DNA of 64,000 nucleotides. It comes from DAIPKP01 sp964539095. GTDB lineage: Bacteria; Synergistota; Synergistia; Synergistales; Aminiphilaceae. Every line of letters begins with the position of its first letter. Within the stretch, counting starts at the first letter, position 1. A model generated the notes under the pieces. That model was not told where the DNA came from. It did no database searches and saw only the letters and a program-made list of their open reading frames with translations. Positions 50,027-57,715 of the stretch are shown here, piece after piece. Position numbers and translations under genes: made by a program. Location: positions 1 to 64,000 of the forward strand of contig CAZIFL010000002.1 of the NCBI GenBank assembly GCA_964539095.1. The letters are read 5' to 3'.

Positions 50027-50252
50027 TATGGTTTGAGTCTCCTCGTGTCTTTGGAAAGATGGTTGCATGAAAGAGATAGTCGCATGGTAGTCCGTGATGC
50101 TTTCGATTCTATCTATGGATACGCTCTGGAACCCCCAGCTTACTACAGGTTGCCCGAAGAGGCCACATGAGAGAAAAGACCTCGCAGGAGCTTTTTTCGA
50201 AGAAACACCTTCTTTTTTCGTAAATTTCCCCCAAGCCAAGGTGCAGAAATTC

Positions 50253-50281
50253 TTGCGAAAGGGCTTTTTCGAAGCTATACT
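50253..50281 (+). promoter_or_regulatory. Promoter of HD-domain gene 1 (shared motif)
   Basis: TTGCGA, 17 bp, TATACT. The spacer contains a palindrome CGAAA-GGGCTT-TTTCG. Confidence 0.7.
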
Positions 50282-50285
50282 CAAC

Positions 50286-50306
50286 GAAGAGTGAAGAGTG
50301 AAGAGT
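50286..50306. repeat. Three 7-bp tandem repeats
   Basis: GAAGAGT three times in exact tandem, starting 4 bp after the -10 box of HD gene 1. Confidence 0.85.
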
Positions 50307-50386
50307 CAGAGGATAGGGCCCGGCGTGTGTTGTGTACCCCTATTCTGTTCAAGGAAGCTGCCCCAGCTTGGAGAGGACGTACCTTC

Positions 50387-51619
50387 ATGCCTATGATCGT
50401 TCCTGTCGAAAAAGTAGTTCCCGGAAGCCTCTCGGGAGAGGATGTTTTTAATCTTCGAGGGGAGCTTCTTCTGGGGAGATATGTGGTTATTACCCGGCGG
50501 ATTCTGGAGGGCCTCAAGAAGGCCGAAGTTGATTCCGTAATGGTGGCCTTTTCCGAAGAGGAAGCGGCTATCCCCTTTCCTTCCATTATCCCCCGAGAGC
50601 TTGCTCTCAAGGCAAAGCAGCAGATCAGGGCTCTTCATGCCCTGGGGGAATCCCGGCAGGTCCTCGTGCCGGAAATACTCTCGGGCCTTCTCTCTTCCGC
50701 CCAGAGTGCCGTAGAGCATATCATGTTCTCGGATCAGGCGATTCTCACAGAAGTAAAACACATGGCCTCCTACGACATGTACACCTACGAACACTCCTGG
50801 ATGGTCTTTCTCTTCACCTTCGGGCTCCTGCGGGAAGCCATCCGCAATAATTACATAGCCCCGCTTGATCCTCCGAGCCGTAACTCCATCGCCATGGGAG
50901 CCCTTCTTCACGACTTCGGCAAGACCCGGATCCCTCTGGAGATACTTAATAAAGAGGGGCGCCTTGATACGGAGGAGATGCGTGTCATCCAGGAGCATCC
51001 TCAGCTTGGGTCGGATCTTCTGCGAAACTACGAAAGCATCAACCCCTTTTCACGCTCCATCATTCTGCATCATCATCAGCGTTGGGACGGCAAGGGATAC
51101 GGTCCTGCCAGTGGCTACACTCTCCACGATCGCGATATTCCTCCCTACATCCACTTGGTGAGTCTGGCAGATGTCTTTGATGCCCTCATATCGGATCGCC
51201 CCTACCGGAAAGGTTTTCTTCCCAAAAACGCCCTGAATATCATGCATCAGGCCTCGGGAACGCATTTCAACCCCGAGGTTCTTCCCTTCATGGACTCTAT
51301 TGCTGTGGAGTACCCCATCGGAAGCGTGCTGCTTCTCGATAACGGTGCCATCGCCAACGTCAACGGCCTTGAGAAGGGGCACCGCTACCGATGCTACGTC
51401 ATCGGGAGCCTTGCAGAGGGGGGGCGTCCTCTTCTGGGAGAGAATCTCTATCTTGCCAAAGAAAACATCCTCCTTGGTGCCAACTCCATTCAAGCCCTGG
51501 CGGAGCGTCTCTCTCAAGAAAGCCTGAAACAAAAGTTCTTCCCCGGAGCGTCCCTCTCCCTCTTCGCCCAGGATCCCTGGAGAGAGATTCTGGAAGACTA
51601 TTTCGCCTCTCTTCTCTAA
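50387..51619 (+). CDS. HD-GYP-like phosphodiesterase, copy 1
   Basis: A 410-aa protein. The N-terminal 110 residues (MPMIVPVEKVVPGSLSGEDV onward) are a conserved non-catalytic module. The HD domain has YEHSW (His136), GALLHDFGKT (His175-Asp176), a HPQLG His and HHHQRWDGKGYG (228-239). Classical HD-GYP enzymes have HHE...DGxGYP; here the Glu is His-Gln and GYP is GYG. It is predicted to split cyclic di-GMP, but the altered motif leaves other substrates or lost activity open. The start ATG 50387 aligns with copy 2. A paralogue follows in tandem. Confidence 0.86.
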   Translation: MPMIVPVEKVVPGSLSGEDVFNLRGELLLGRYVVITRRILEGLKKAEVDSVMVAFSEEEAAIPFPSIIPRELALKAKQQIRALHALGESRQVLVPEILSGLLSSAQSAVEHIMFSDQAILTEVKHMASYDMYTYEHSWMVFLFTFGLLREAIRNNYIAPLDPPSRNSIAMGALLHDFGKTRIPLEILNKEGRLDTEEMRVIQEHPQLGSDLLRNYESINPFSRSIILHHHQRWDGKGYGPASGYTLHDRDIPPYIHLVSLADVFDALISDRPYRKGFLPKNALNIMHQASGTHFNPEVLPFMDSIAVEYPIGSVLLLDNGAIANVNGLEKGHRYRCYVIGSLAEGGRPLLGENLYLAKENILLGANSIQALAERLSQESLKQKFFPGASLSLFAQDPWREILEDYFASLL

Positions 51620-51946
51620 AAAACACTTCTTTTTCCGAAATATCTTTTCCCACACGTATAATCCTGCTGGCATTGGCATTCTCCCAGGAAGTGAAGCTGG
51701 TGGACGAAGTTGAAGGTGCTCCTCCTGCGCAGATTGCAGGAGGAGATCAGAAAGAGGGATCTTCCAGAGAGAGTTTTTTCGCGTTTTTCCTCCAAGCTGG
51801 ATGGGGGGATTCTTGCGGAAGGGCTTTTCCGAAGTTATACTCAGGGGGTTATTCATTATCAGGACGCAGGAGCTGCAGTTAAAGAGACTCTCGTGCTCTC
51901 TATCCTGTTCGGAGAAGCCGCTGTAACCGGGGGAGGATTTGTCTTC
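51620..51946. other. Intergenic region between the two HD-domain genes
   Basis: 327 bp with the promoter motif at 51813-51841. The frame upstream of ATG 51947 stays open to 51710, so an N-terminal extension is possible, but the paralogue supports the later start. No terminator was seen after copy 1. Confidence 0.6.
51813..51841 (+). promoter_or_regulatory. Promoter of HD-domain gene 2 (shared motif)
   Basis: TTGCGG, 17 bp, TATACT. The spacer contains CGGAA-GGGCTT-TTCCG, the same palindrome as copy 1 with compensating changes in both arms. Confidence 0.7.
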
Positions 51947-53179
51947 ATGCCTATGATCATTCCTATAGAAAAAGTGCTTCCCGGGAGCCTCTCCGGAGAG
52001 GATGTTTTTAACGTTCGGGGAGAGCTTCTTCTGGGAAAGCACGTCGTTATTACCCGACGCATTCTGGAAGGCCTAAAAAAATCTGGAATGGAGTCGCTCC
52101 TTGTGGCTTTTTCCGAAGAGGAAGGAGTTATGGCCTCTCCTGCCATCGTTCCCAGGGAGCTGGTGCTCAAGGCAAAGCAGCAGATTCGGGTTCTCCATGC
52201 CCTGGCAGAGTCCCGACAGACTCTGGCTCCTGAGATGCTCTCCAGCCTTCTCTTCTCCGCCCAAGGGGCGGTGGAGCACATTATGCTCTCGGATCAGGCG
52301 ATCCTCACAGAAGTGAAACACATAGGTTCCCACGACATGTATACCTGTGAACACTCCTGGATGGTTTTCCTTTTTACCTTCGGGCTTATTCGCGAGGCAG
52401 TCCGTCGCGATTACATCAATGCTCTTGATCCTCCGAGCCGTAACTCCATCGCCATGGGGGCTCTTCTTCACGACTTCGGAAAAACCCGGATTCCTCTGGA
52501 GATACTTAACAAAGAGGGGAGGCTTGATGCGGATGAGCTGCGTATTATTCAGGAACATCCGCAGCTCGGATTTGATCTCCTGCGAAACTATAAAAGCATC
52601 AACCCCTTTTCACGCTCCATCATTCTGCATCATCATCAGCGATGGGATGGCAAGGGATACGGTCCTGTCAGTGGTTTTGTCCTCAAGGATCGTGAGATTC
52701 CCCCCTACATTCATCTGGTGAGCCTGGCGGACGTTTTCGATGCTCTTACATCGGATCGTCCCTACCGCAAGGGTTTCCCCCCCAAAGAGGCCCTGAGCAT
52801 TATACACCAGGCCTCGGGAACCTATTTCAACCCCGAAGTATCTCCCTTTACGGAGTATGTCACCGTGGAGTATCCCATCGGGAGTGTGCTGCTTCTGGAT
52901 AACGGAGCCATAGCCAACGTCAACGGCATTGAGAAGGGGCCTCGCTACCGATGCTACGTTATCGGGAGTCTTGCAGAAGGAGGGCGTCCGCTTGTGGGAG
53001 AGACCCTCTATCTTGCGAAAGGGCGCGTTCTTCTCGCTTCTAACTCCATTCAGGGGTTGGCGGAATGTCTCTCTCAAGAAACCCTGAAACAAAAACTCCT
53101 CCCCGGAGCCCCCCTCTCCCTTTTCTCCCTGGATCCCTGGAAAGAACTCCTGGAAGATTATTTTACTCCCCTGCTGTAG
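51947..53179 (+). CDS. HD-GYP-like phosphodiesterase, copy 2
   Basis: A 410-aa paralogue of the preceding gene, same length and co-linear throughout, with the same HD residues (CEHSW, LLHDFGKT, HHHQRWDGKGYG) and the same GYP-to-GYG change. Differences are spread evenly, so both copies look intact and under selection. It starts at ATG 51947, with GGGGGAGGA 9 bp upstream. Its own copy of the promoter motif precedes it. The role would be cyclic-di-GMP turnover opposite the nearby GGDEF protein. Confidence 0.86.
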   Translation: MPMIIPIEKVLPGSLSGEDVFNVRGELLLGKHVVITRRILEGLKKSGMESLLVAFSEEEGVMASPAIVPRELVLKAKQQIRVLHALAESRQTLAPEMLSSLLFSAQGAVEHIMLSDQAILTEVKHIGSHDMYTCEHSWMVFLFTFGLIREAVRRDYINALDPPSRNSIAMGALLHDFGKTRIPLEILNKEGRLDADELRIIQEHPQLGFDLLRNYKSINPFSRSIILHHHQRWDGKGYGPVSGFVLKDREIPPYIHLVSLADVFDALTSDRPYRKGFPPKEALSIIHQASGTYFNPEVSPFTEYVTVEYPIGSVLLLDNGAIANVNGIEKGPRYRCYVIGSLAEGGRPLVGETLYLAKGRVLLASNSIQGLAECLSQETLKQKLLPGAPLSLFSLDPWKELLEDYFTPLL

Positions 53180-53270
53180 TCTTTCCATCTGTGCCTGCAT
53201 GTACCACACTTCCCTTTGGGATGTCTCTCAATGCCGCAACGTGTGAGGGAGAAGGTCCAAAAAATTTCCC

Positions 53271-53298
53271 TTGACAAGATGCGGAATCCCTATATAAT
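53271..53298 (+). promoter_or_regulatory. Strong promoter of the aro operon
   Basis: Perfect TTGACA (53271-53276), a 16-bp spacer and perfect TATAAT (53293-53298). The transcript should start near 53305, about 57 bp before the leader ORF. Confidence 0.92.
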
Positions 53299-53361
53299 GG
53301 CCCGAAATCGCAGTAACGATGAGTTCGAACCAAAAAACGAAGGGGAAAGGAGGAACGGCCC

Positions 53362-53523
53362 ATGTTCGGTAGAAAAAATTCTCAGCGGAACGCCAGCTTT
53401 TATTATAGCTTTAGCAACGGTCAGTGGCAGTTTTATTATTATGCCAGTGACCAATCCGTACGTGGAAATCCGAACAAGGCTGGTACCGTTCTTTCGCCCC
53501 CCATAGGGTTACCTCGACTCTAA
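53362..53523 (+). CDS. Leader peptide of the aromatic (aro) operon
   Basis: A 53-codon frame with AAAGGAGG 8 bp before its ATG. Codons 13-27 include SFYYSF and QWQFYYY, giving five Tyr, four Phe (one more at codon 2) and one Trp. It lies between a consensus promoter and a perfect intrinsic terminator ahead of aroF, so it fits a ribosome-stalling sensor of charged aromatic tRNAs. No standard symbol is known to me. Unlike most leader peptides it continues 26 codons past the control codons, through the segment that can act as antiterminator (53466-53481). Confidence 0.88.
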   Translation: MFGRKNSQRNASFYYSFSNGQWQFYYYASDQSVRGNPNKAGTVLSPPIGLPRL

Positions 53524-53601
53524 GATTTTTCTAAGAGCAGAGGGTAGCACAAGGGATATAAGCCGGATTCGGGTTTTCACAAACCCGAATCCGGCTTTTT
53601 T
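53466..53601 (+). terminator. aro attenuator: antiterminator segment and intrinsic terminator
   Basis: The terminator has perfect 17-bp arms (53560-53576 and 53581-53597), a TCAC loop and a T-run to 53601. Inside the leader ORF, AAATCCGAACAAGGCT (53466-53481) resembles the terminator's 3' arm: it can pair with the 5' arm (53561-53576) through 9 pairs (one U.G), a 3-nt internal loop and 4 more pairs. It lies 24 nt after the last Tyr codon of the YYY run, so a ribosome stalled there would leave it free, while one moving on would cover it. Confidence 0.85.
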
Positions 53602-53660
53602 GTTGATTTAATTTCATTCTGGATTCATTGGGAAGAACGAGCTTAGTGGAGGTGAGCACA

Positions 53661-54707
53661 ATGTTGGTAGTACGCATGGAAGAGCAGAGTTTGAGTCTTG
53701 ATATGGCGAGAGTGTGTGAGGCTTTGGAGCAGCAGGGGTGCCGGGGACGTATGGTTCCCCATCCCGAGGGAATGTGCATCGTTTCGGAGGAGCCTAAAGA
53801 GGGCACTGGAAGCATTGCCGTACTGCCGAGAGTGCGCCAGGTAGTCTGTACGGGAAATTCCTTTCCGCTGGGAAGCCGGGCGGTAGCTTCTGGAACAACC
53901 TCCATGGAGCTTGCTCCGAACGTGCGCATCGGCGGGGGGAATCTGGTGGTTATGGCAGGTCCCTGCGCCGTAGAGGGGCGGGAGCAGATGCTGGAAGCCG
54001 CTCGGGGTGTCAAGGCCGCCGGAGCCACCATGCTTCGGGGGGGAGCTTTCAAACCCCGCACCAATCCCTACTCCTTCCAGGGGCTGGGGCACGAGGGAGT
54101 GGCCCTCATGGCAGAGGCTCGTACCGAGACAGGGCTTCCTATCGTTACCGAGGTGATGGGGATAGAGGATATTGAGGGGATGCTTCCTCACGTGGATATG
54201 TTTCAGGTAGGGGCCCGAAACATGCAGAATTTCAGCCTTCTCAAGGCTCTTGGCCGTTGCCGCACTCCGGTGCTTCTCAAACGGGGGATGACCGCCACGG
54301 TGGATGAGTGGCTCCAGGCGGCGGAGTACATTCTCGCCGGGGGGAACCACCGGGTGGTGCTCTGTGAGCGGGGTATCCGGAGCTTCGAGAAGCGTACCCG
54401 GAACACGCTGGATCTGAGCGTGGTGCCTCTGGTGAAATCCCTTTCGCATCTTCCCATTATCGTAGATCCCAGCCACGGCACGGGAATCCGGGATCTGGTG
54501 CTCCCCATGAGCCTCGCTGCCTTGAGTTGCGGCGCCGATGGCCTCATGATCGAAGTGCACCCCCGCCCGGCGGAGGCCCTTTCGGATGGTGCCCAGTCGC
54601 TGGATATTCCGGGATTCCAGGATCTCATGCAGAAGGTGAATCAGCTTGCTCCGGCTCTCGGAGCCTTGACGGAAGAGAAAACATGCCCCTTGAAGATTGC
54701 CATGTAG
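53661..54707 (+). CDS. aroF: 3-deoxy-7-phosphoheptulonate synthase (AroAI-beta type)
   Basis: A 348-aa first enzyme of the shikimate pathway, joining PEP and erythrose 4-phosphate. An N-terminal ferredoxin-like regulatory domain (about 1-75) is followed by the KDO8P-like barrel: VVMAGPCAVEGREQM, MLRGGAFKPRTNPYSFQGLG, QVGARNMQNFSLL, LLKRGM, VLCERGIRSFE and IIVDPSHGTG. This is the Thermotoga/Bacillus-like class, in which Tyr or Phe binding to the N-terminal domain gives feedback control. The ATG at 53661 has GGAGGTGAG upstream. It overlaps tyrA by 25 bp. Confidence 0.94.
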   Translation: MLVVRMEEQSLSLDMARVCEALEQQGCRGRMVPHPEGMCIVSEEPKEGTGSIAVLPRVRQVVCTGNSFPLGSRAVASGTTSMELAPNVRIGGGNLVVMAGPCAVEGREQMLEAARGVKAAGATMLRGGAFKPRTNPYSFQGLGHEGVALMAEARTETGLPIVTEVMGIEDIEGMLPHVDMFQVGARNMQNFSLLKALGRCRTPVLLKRGMTATVDEWLQAAEYILAGGNHRVVLCERGIRSFEKRTRNTLDLSVVPLVKSLSHLPIIVDPSHGTGIRDLVLPMSLAALSCGADGLMIEVHPRPAEALSDGAQSLDIPGFQDLMQKVNQLAPALGALTEEKTCPLKIAM

Positions 54708-55558
54708 GCATTCTCGGGCTGGGGCTCATGGGGGGCTCCCTAGGGGGAGCCCTCATTCGTGGGAACCTTTCGAGGCTTCGGGTGCTCGGAGCGGATCTGG
54801 ATGAGGGGGCCTGTGCGGGGGCCCTGGAAAAGGCCTGTATTCATCAGGCAGTTTCTGTAGAAGAGTTGGCCGCCCTGTCGGATATCCTGATTCTCGCAGT
54901 TCCCCCCCGGCATATGGAGTCTGCCAGCCGTACGATGCGTCCCTTGGCCTCTCAAAAGCTCAAGGCGGTTTTTGACCTCGGGAGCGTGAAGGGGGAGCCC
55001 GGAGAGAAGTTAGAGGAGATCTGGGGGAGCCTCTACGTGGGCCTGCACCCCATGGCGGGAAAGGAAGTAGGGGGGATCGCCCAGGCGGAGCCGGAGCTTT
55101 TCCAGGGGGCTCTCTGTTTTCTTGTCCCTCGGAGGCATTCGGATCCTTTGGCGGTAGAGCTTGGCCGGGAGATGATCCAGGCCCTCGGGGGGGTGGTTTC
55201 CGAAATATCTCCAGAGGAGCACGATCTTCTGGTGGCCTACGGAAGTCATCTTCCCATGATCACCGCTGCAGCTCTCAGCATGGCAGCGGGGAGGAAGAGC
55301 CGGGAGTTTTCCGGCATCTGTCGGGCCGTGGCGGGGGGGTTTCGGGATGCTACCCGCACCGCCTCGGGAATGCCCTGGCTTGGAGCGGACGTGTTGCGCT
55401 ATAATAAAAAGGCCCTTCGAGAAGCCGCACGGGAGTGCATCACCCTTATGGAGGCATTTCTTGAGGCCTCCCCGGAGGAGGGGGAAGCCCTCTTTCAGGA
55501 GGCTGCGAGCTGGAGACGAGAACTTGTAGAGGAGAGACAGACGAGATGGTCATCATGA
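54683..55558 (+). CDS. tyrA: Prephenate dehydrogenase
   Basis: A 291-aa NAD(P)-dependent enzyme making hydroxyphenylpyruvate for tyrosine. The dinucleotide motif GILGLGLMGGSLGGALI lies at residues 9-25, then LILAVPPRHM, DLGSVKGE, GLHPMAGKEVGG and, in the helical C-terminal domain, AYGSHLPMITAAAL. No ACT domain is present. The ATG at 54683, with GGAAGAG upstream, lies inside the end of aroF; a longer frame upstream is not needed. The gene overlaps aroA. Confidence 0.93.
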   Translation: MPLEDCHVGILGLGLMGGSLGGALIRGNLSRLRVLGADLDEGACAGALEKACIHQAVSVEELAALSDILILAVPPRHMESASRTMRPLASQKLKAVFDLGSVKGEPGEKLEEIWGSLYVGLHPMAGKEVGGIAQAEPELFQGALCFLVPRRHSDPLAVELGREMIQALGGVVSEISPEEHDLLVAYGSHLPMITAAALSMAAGRKSREFSGICRAVAGGFRDATRTASGMPWLGADVLRYNKKALREAARECITLMEAFLEASPEEGEALFQEAASWRRELVEERQTRWSS

Positions 55559-56829
55559 GAAGCATAAGCCCCCTGGAGGGGATGCGGGGAAGCTGTACGG
55601 TACCGGGGGATAAGTCCATATCCCATCGGGCGGCATTGTTGGGAGCCCTCTCCCAGGAGGGTATGGACATTTCGGGATACGCTCCGGGGGAGGATTGCGG
55701 GCGTACGTTGGCCTGTCTCGAACAGTTGGGATGCCGGGTGCTTCGAGAGGGTTCCAGGGTGCATGTGAGCCGGGGTGAGGGGATTCGGGAATCCCAGGAG
55801 GTACTCTATGCGGGGAACTCCGGCACCTCTGCCCGGTTGCTCTGCGGCCTTCTGGCGGGGGTGCCGGGGTTTTTCGGCATCATCGCGGGGGATGCAAGCC
55901 TCTCTGCTCGCCCTATGGAGCGGGTGGTGGCCCCTCTTCGTTCCGCCGGGGCCCGGATCGACGGCCGAGAGGGGGGGAACCGTCTTCCTCTTTGCATTCG
56001 AGGGGCTTCCTTGGTGGGGGGAACCTTCACCCTCTCCGTAGCGAGCGCCCAGGTGAAGACCGCCCTTCTTCTGGCGGGGCTCTCCTCCCAGGGGAGCGTT
56101 ACTGTGGCGGAGCCCTCTCCCTCCAGGGATCATACGGAACGCATGCTCGGCTTTCTGGGGCTTCCTCTGGTACAGGAGGAGAACCGCATCACCCTCTTTC
56201 CCTATCCGGAGCTACCGGGAGCGGCATGGGAAATCCCGGGGGATTTTTCCTCCGCCGCCTTCTGGATTGTTGGGGCCGCTCTGGTGCCGGATTCCGAGCT
56301 ACTTCTGGAGAAGGTGGGGTTGAACCCCACACGGACGGGGCTTCTGGAGGTGCTGGAGCGCATGGGGCTGCATCTCCAGGTGGAGAATCTTCATGAATCC
56401 GGAGGAGAGCCCCGGGGGAATTTGCGGATATGCAGCAGCTCTCTGGAGAGCACCCGGGTGGTGGCCTCGGAGGTACCCCGTATGGTGGATGAGTTGCCGG
56501 TGCTTGCGGTGGCGGCCACCCAGGCCAAGGGAAAGACAGAGATCCGGGGGGCTCGGGAGTTGCGCTACAAGGAGTGTGACCGTATCCGGGGGATGGCGGA
56601 GGGACTCGCCACCCTGGGAGCGGATATCCAGGAGCTTGAGGATGGATGGATCATTACAGGCCCTACGCCGTTGCACGGTGGGAAGGTGAAGACCTTGGGG
56701 GATCACCGCATCGCCATGGCCTTGAGCATCGCCGCTCTTGTGGCAGATGGCCCGGTAGAGCTGGACGATCCGGCGTGCGTGAATATCTCCTATCCATCGT
56801 TCTTCGAGGATCTGGAAAGGTTTCGATAA
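55546..56829 (+). CDS. aroA: 5-enolpyruvylshikimate-3-phosphate synthase
   Basis: A 427-aa transferase joining PEP to shikimate 3-phosphate. PGDKSISHRAALLGAL, LYAGNSGTSARLLCGLLAG (PEP site), GDASLSARPMERVV, ELRYKECDRIRGMAEGL and LGDHRIAMALSIAAL are conserved. ATG 55546 has GAGGAGAG 9-10 bp upstream; ATG 55555 would give a 4-bp overlap with tyrA and is an alternative. Next comes aroE after 22 bp. Confidence 0.94.
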   Translation: MVIMRSISPLEGMRGSCTVPGDKSISHRAALLGALSQEGMDISGYAPGEDCGRTLACLEQLGCRVLREGSRVHVSRGEGIRESQEVLYAGNSGTSARLLCGLLAGVPGFFGIIAGDASLSARPMERVVAPLRSAGARIDGREGGNRLPLCIRGASLVGGTFTLSVASAQVKTALLLAGLSSQGSVTVAEPSPSRDHTERMLGFLGLPLVQEENRITLFPYPELPGAAWEIPGDFSSAAFWIVGAALVPDSELLLEKVGLNPTRTGLLEVLERMGLHLQVENLHESGGEPRGNLRICSSSLESTRVVASEVPRMVDELPVLAVAATQAKGKTEIRGARELRYKECDRIRGMAEGLATLGADIQELEDGWIITGPTPLHGGKVKTLGDHRIAMALSIAALVADGPVELDDPACVNISYPSFFEDLERFR

Positions 56830-56851
56830 GCCATAAGGAGGTCTGTACGGT

Positions 56852-57715
56852 ATGAGCTATACCCCTCTTCAGATGGTGGGGATTATGGGGAATCCCTTGG
56901 ATCACACCCTCTCTCCCGCCATGCAGAATGCCTGGTTCCGGGCTCTGGATCTTCCCTTCGCCTATTTTGCCTTTCCCGTGGAGGATATGGACTTTCCCAT
57001 CGCTCTGGAGGGGCTTCAGGTTCTTGGGGCTCGGGGGGTGAACATCACCCTCCCCTACAAACAGGAGGCGTGGCATATATCCCATACTCTCAGCCCCGAG
57101 GCGGAGCGAGCCAGGGCGGTGAATACCTTTATTTTCGAAAAGGATTTCTACTTGAGCGGGTACAACACGGATGTGCTCGCTCTGGAGGAGGGGCTTACCC
57201 GGCTGGATCTCCCCCAGCGGGGAGGGCGTTGCCTTGTGCTCGGTTCCGGCGGGGCTACGGCGGCGGCTCTGGCGGCGCTGGATCCCCAGATGTGGGATAC
57301 GGTGCTTCTCTGTTGCCGAAATACTGAAGCCGGGGAGGTCCTTTCCCAGCAGAGCGGGGAGCATCTCTCCATGGAGATCCTCCCCTGGAAGGCTCTTGAG
57401 GAGGAGGACATGGGGTCCCTTGATTTGCTGATCCACGCCACCTCTCTAGGATTGCCCTCCTCCCCCTGGGCCGAGGGGGTGCCCGAGAGAATCCTGGATC
57501 ATAAGGCCCCCCGGAATCTGGTGGATTTCGTCTACTCTCCCGGGGCAAAAACCCCCCTCATCAGCTGGTCGCATAAGCGGGGTATTCCCTGCGTCACCGG
57601 AGAGGAGCTTCTGGTGGCTCAAGGGGCGGAGGCTTTTCGGCTCTTCACGGGGAAAAAGCTCCCCAAGGAGTTACGGCATCTTCCGGTGGACTGTCTCCCC
57701 AAGGAGGAGAGTTGA
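56852..57715 (+). CDS. aroE: Shikimate dehydrogenase
   Basis: A 287-aa NADP-dependent reductase of 3-dehydroshikimate. Substrate-site residues are in GNPLDHTLSPAMQNAWF, NITLPYKQEA (catalytic Lys) and GYNTDVLALEEGL (Asp); the nucleotide loop is VLGSGGATAAALAAL. AAGGAGG precedes the ATG. It follows aroA and touches aroC at one base. Confidence 0.94.
   Translation: MSYTPLQMVGIMGNPLDHTLSPAMQNAWFRALDLPFAYFAFPVEDMDFPIALEGLQVLGARGVNITLPYKQEAWHISHTLSPEAERARAVNTFIFEKDFYLSGYNTDVLALEEGLTRLDLPQRGGRCLVLGSGGATAAALAALDPQMWDTVLLCCRNTEAGEVLSQQSGEHLSMEILPWKALEEEDMGSLDLLIHATSLGLPSSPWAEGVPERILDHKAPRNLVDFVYSPGAKTPLISWSHKRGIPCVTGEELLVAQGAEAFRLFTGKKLPKELRHLPVDCLPKEES

Larger units (their letters stand above)
50027..50386. 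other. Divergent region between the MFS and first HD-domain genes
   Basis: It holds the promoter motif at 50253-50281 and three 7-bp tandem repeats GAAGAGT (50286-50306). The part from about 50220 on resembles 51780-51946 upstream of the second HD gene, so promoter and gene were duplicated together. Confidence 0.65.

Noticed and set aside
50027..50284. N-terminal extension of the MFS transporter
   Set aside because: It is antisense to the duplicated HD-gene promoter and not membrane-like; the start at 50026 begins with a proper first helix.
51710..51946. 79-residue N-terminal extension of HD gene 2
   Set aside because: The paralogue lacks it, and the shared promoter motif lies inside it.
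53216..53506. 96-codon frame overlapping the aro promoter and leader
   Set aside because: It spans the promoter, is in a different frame from the leader ORF and has no ribosome-binding site.
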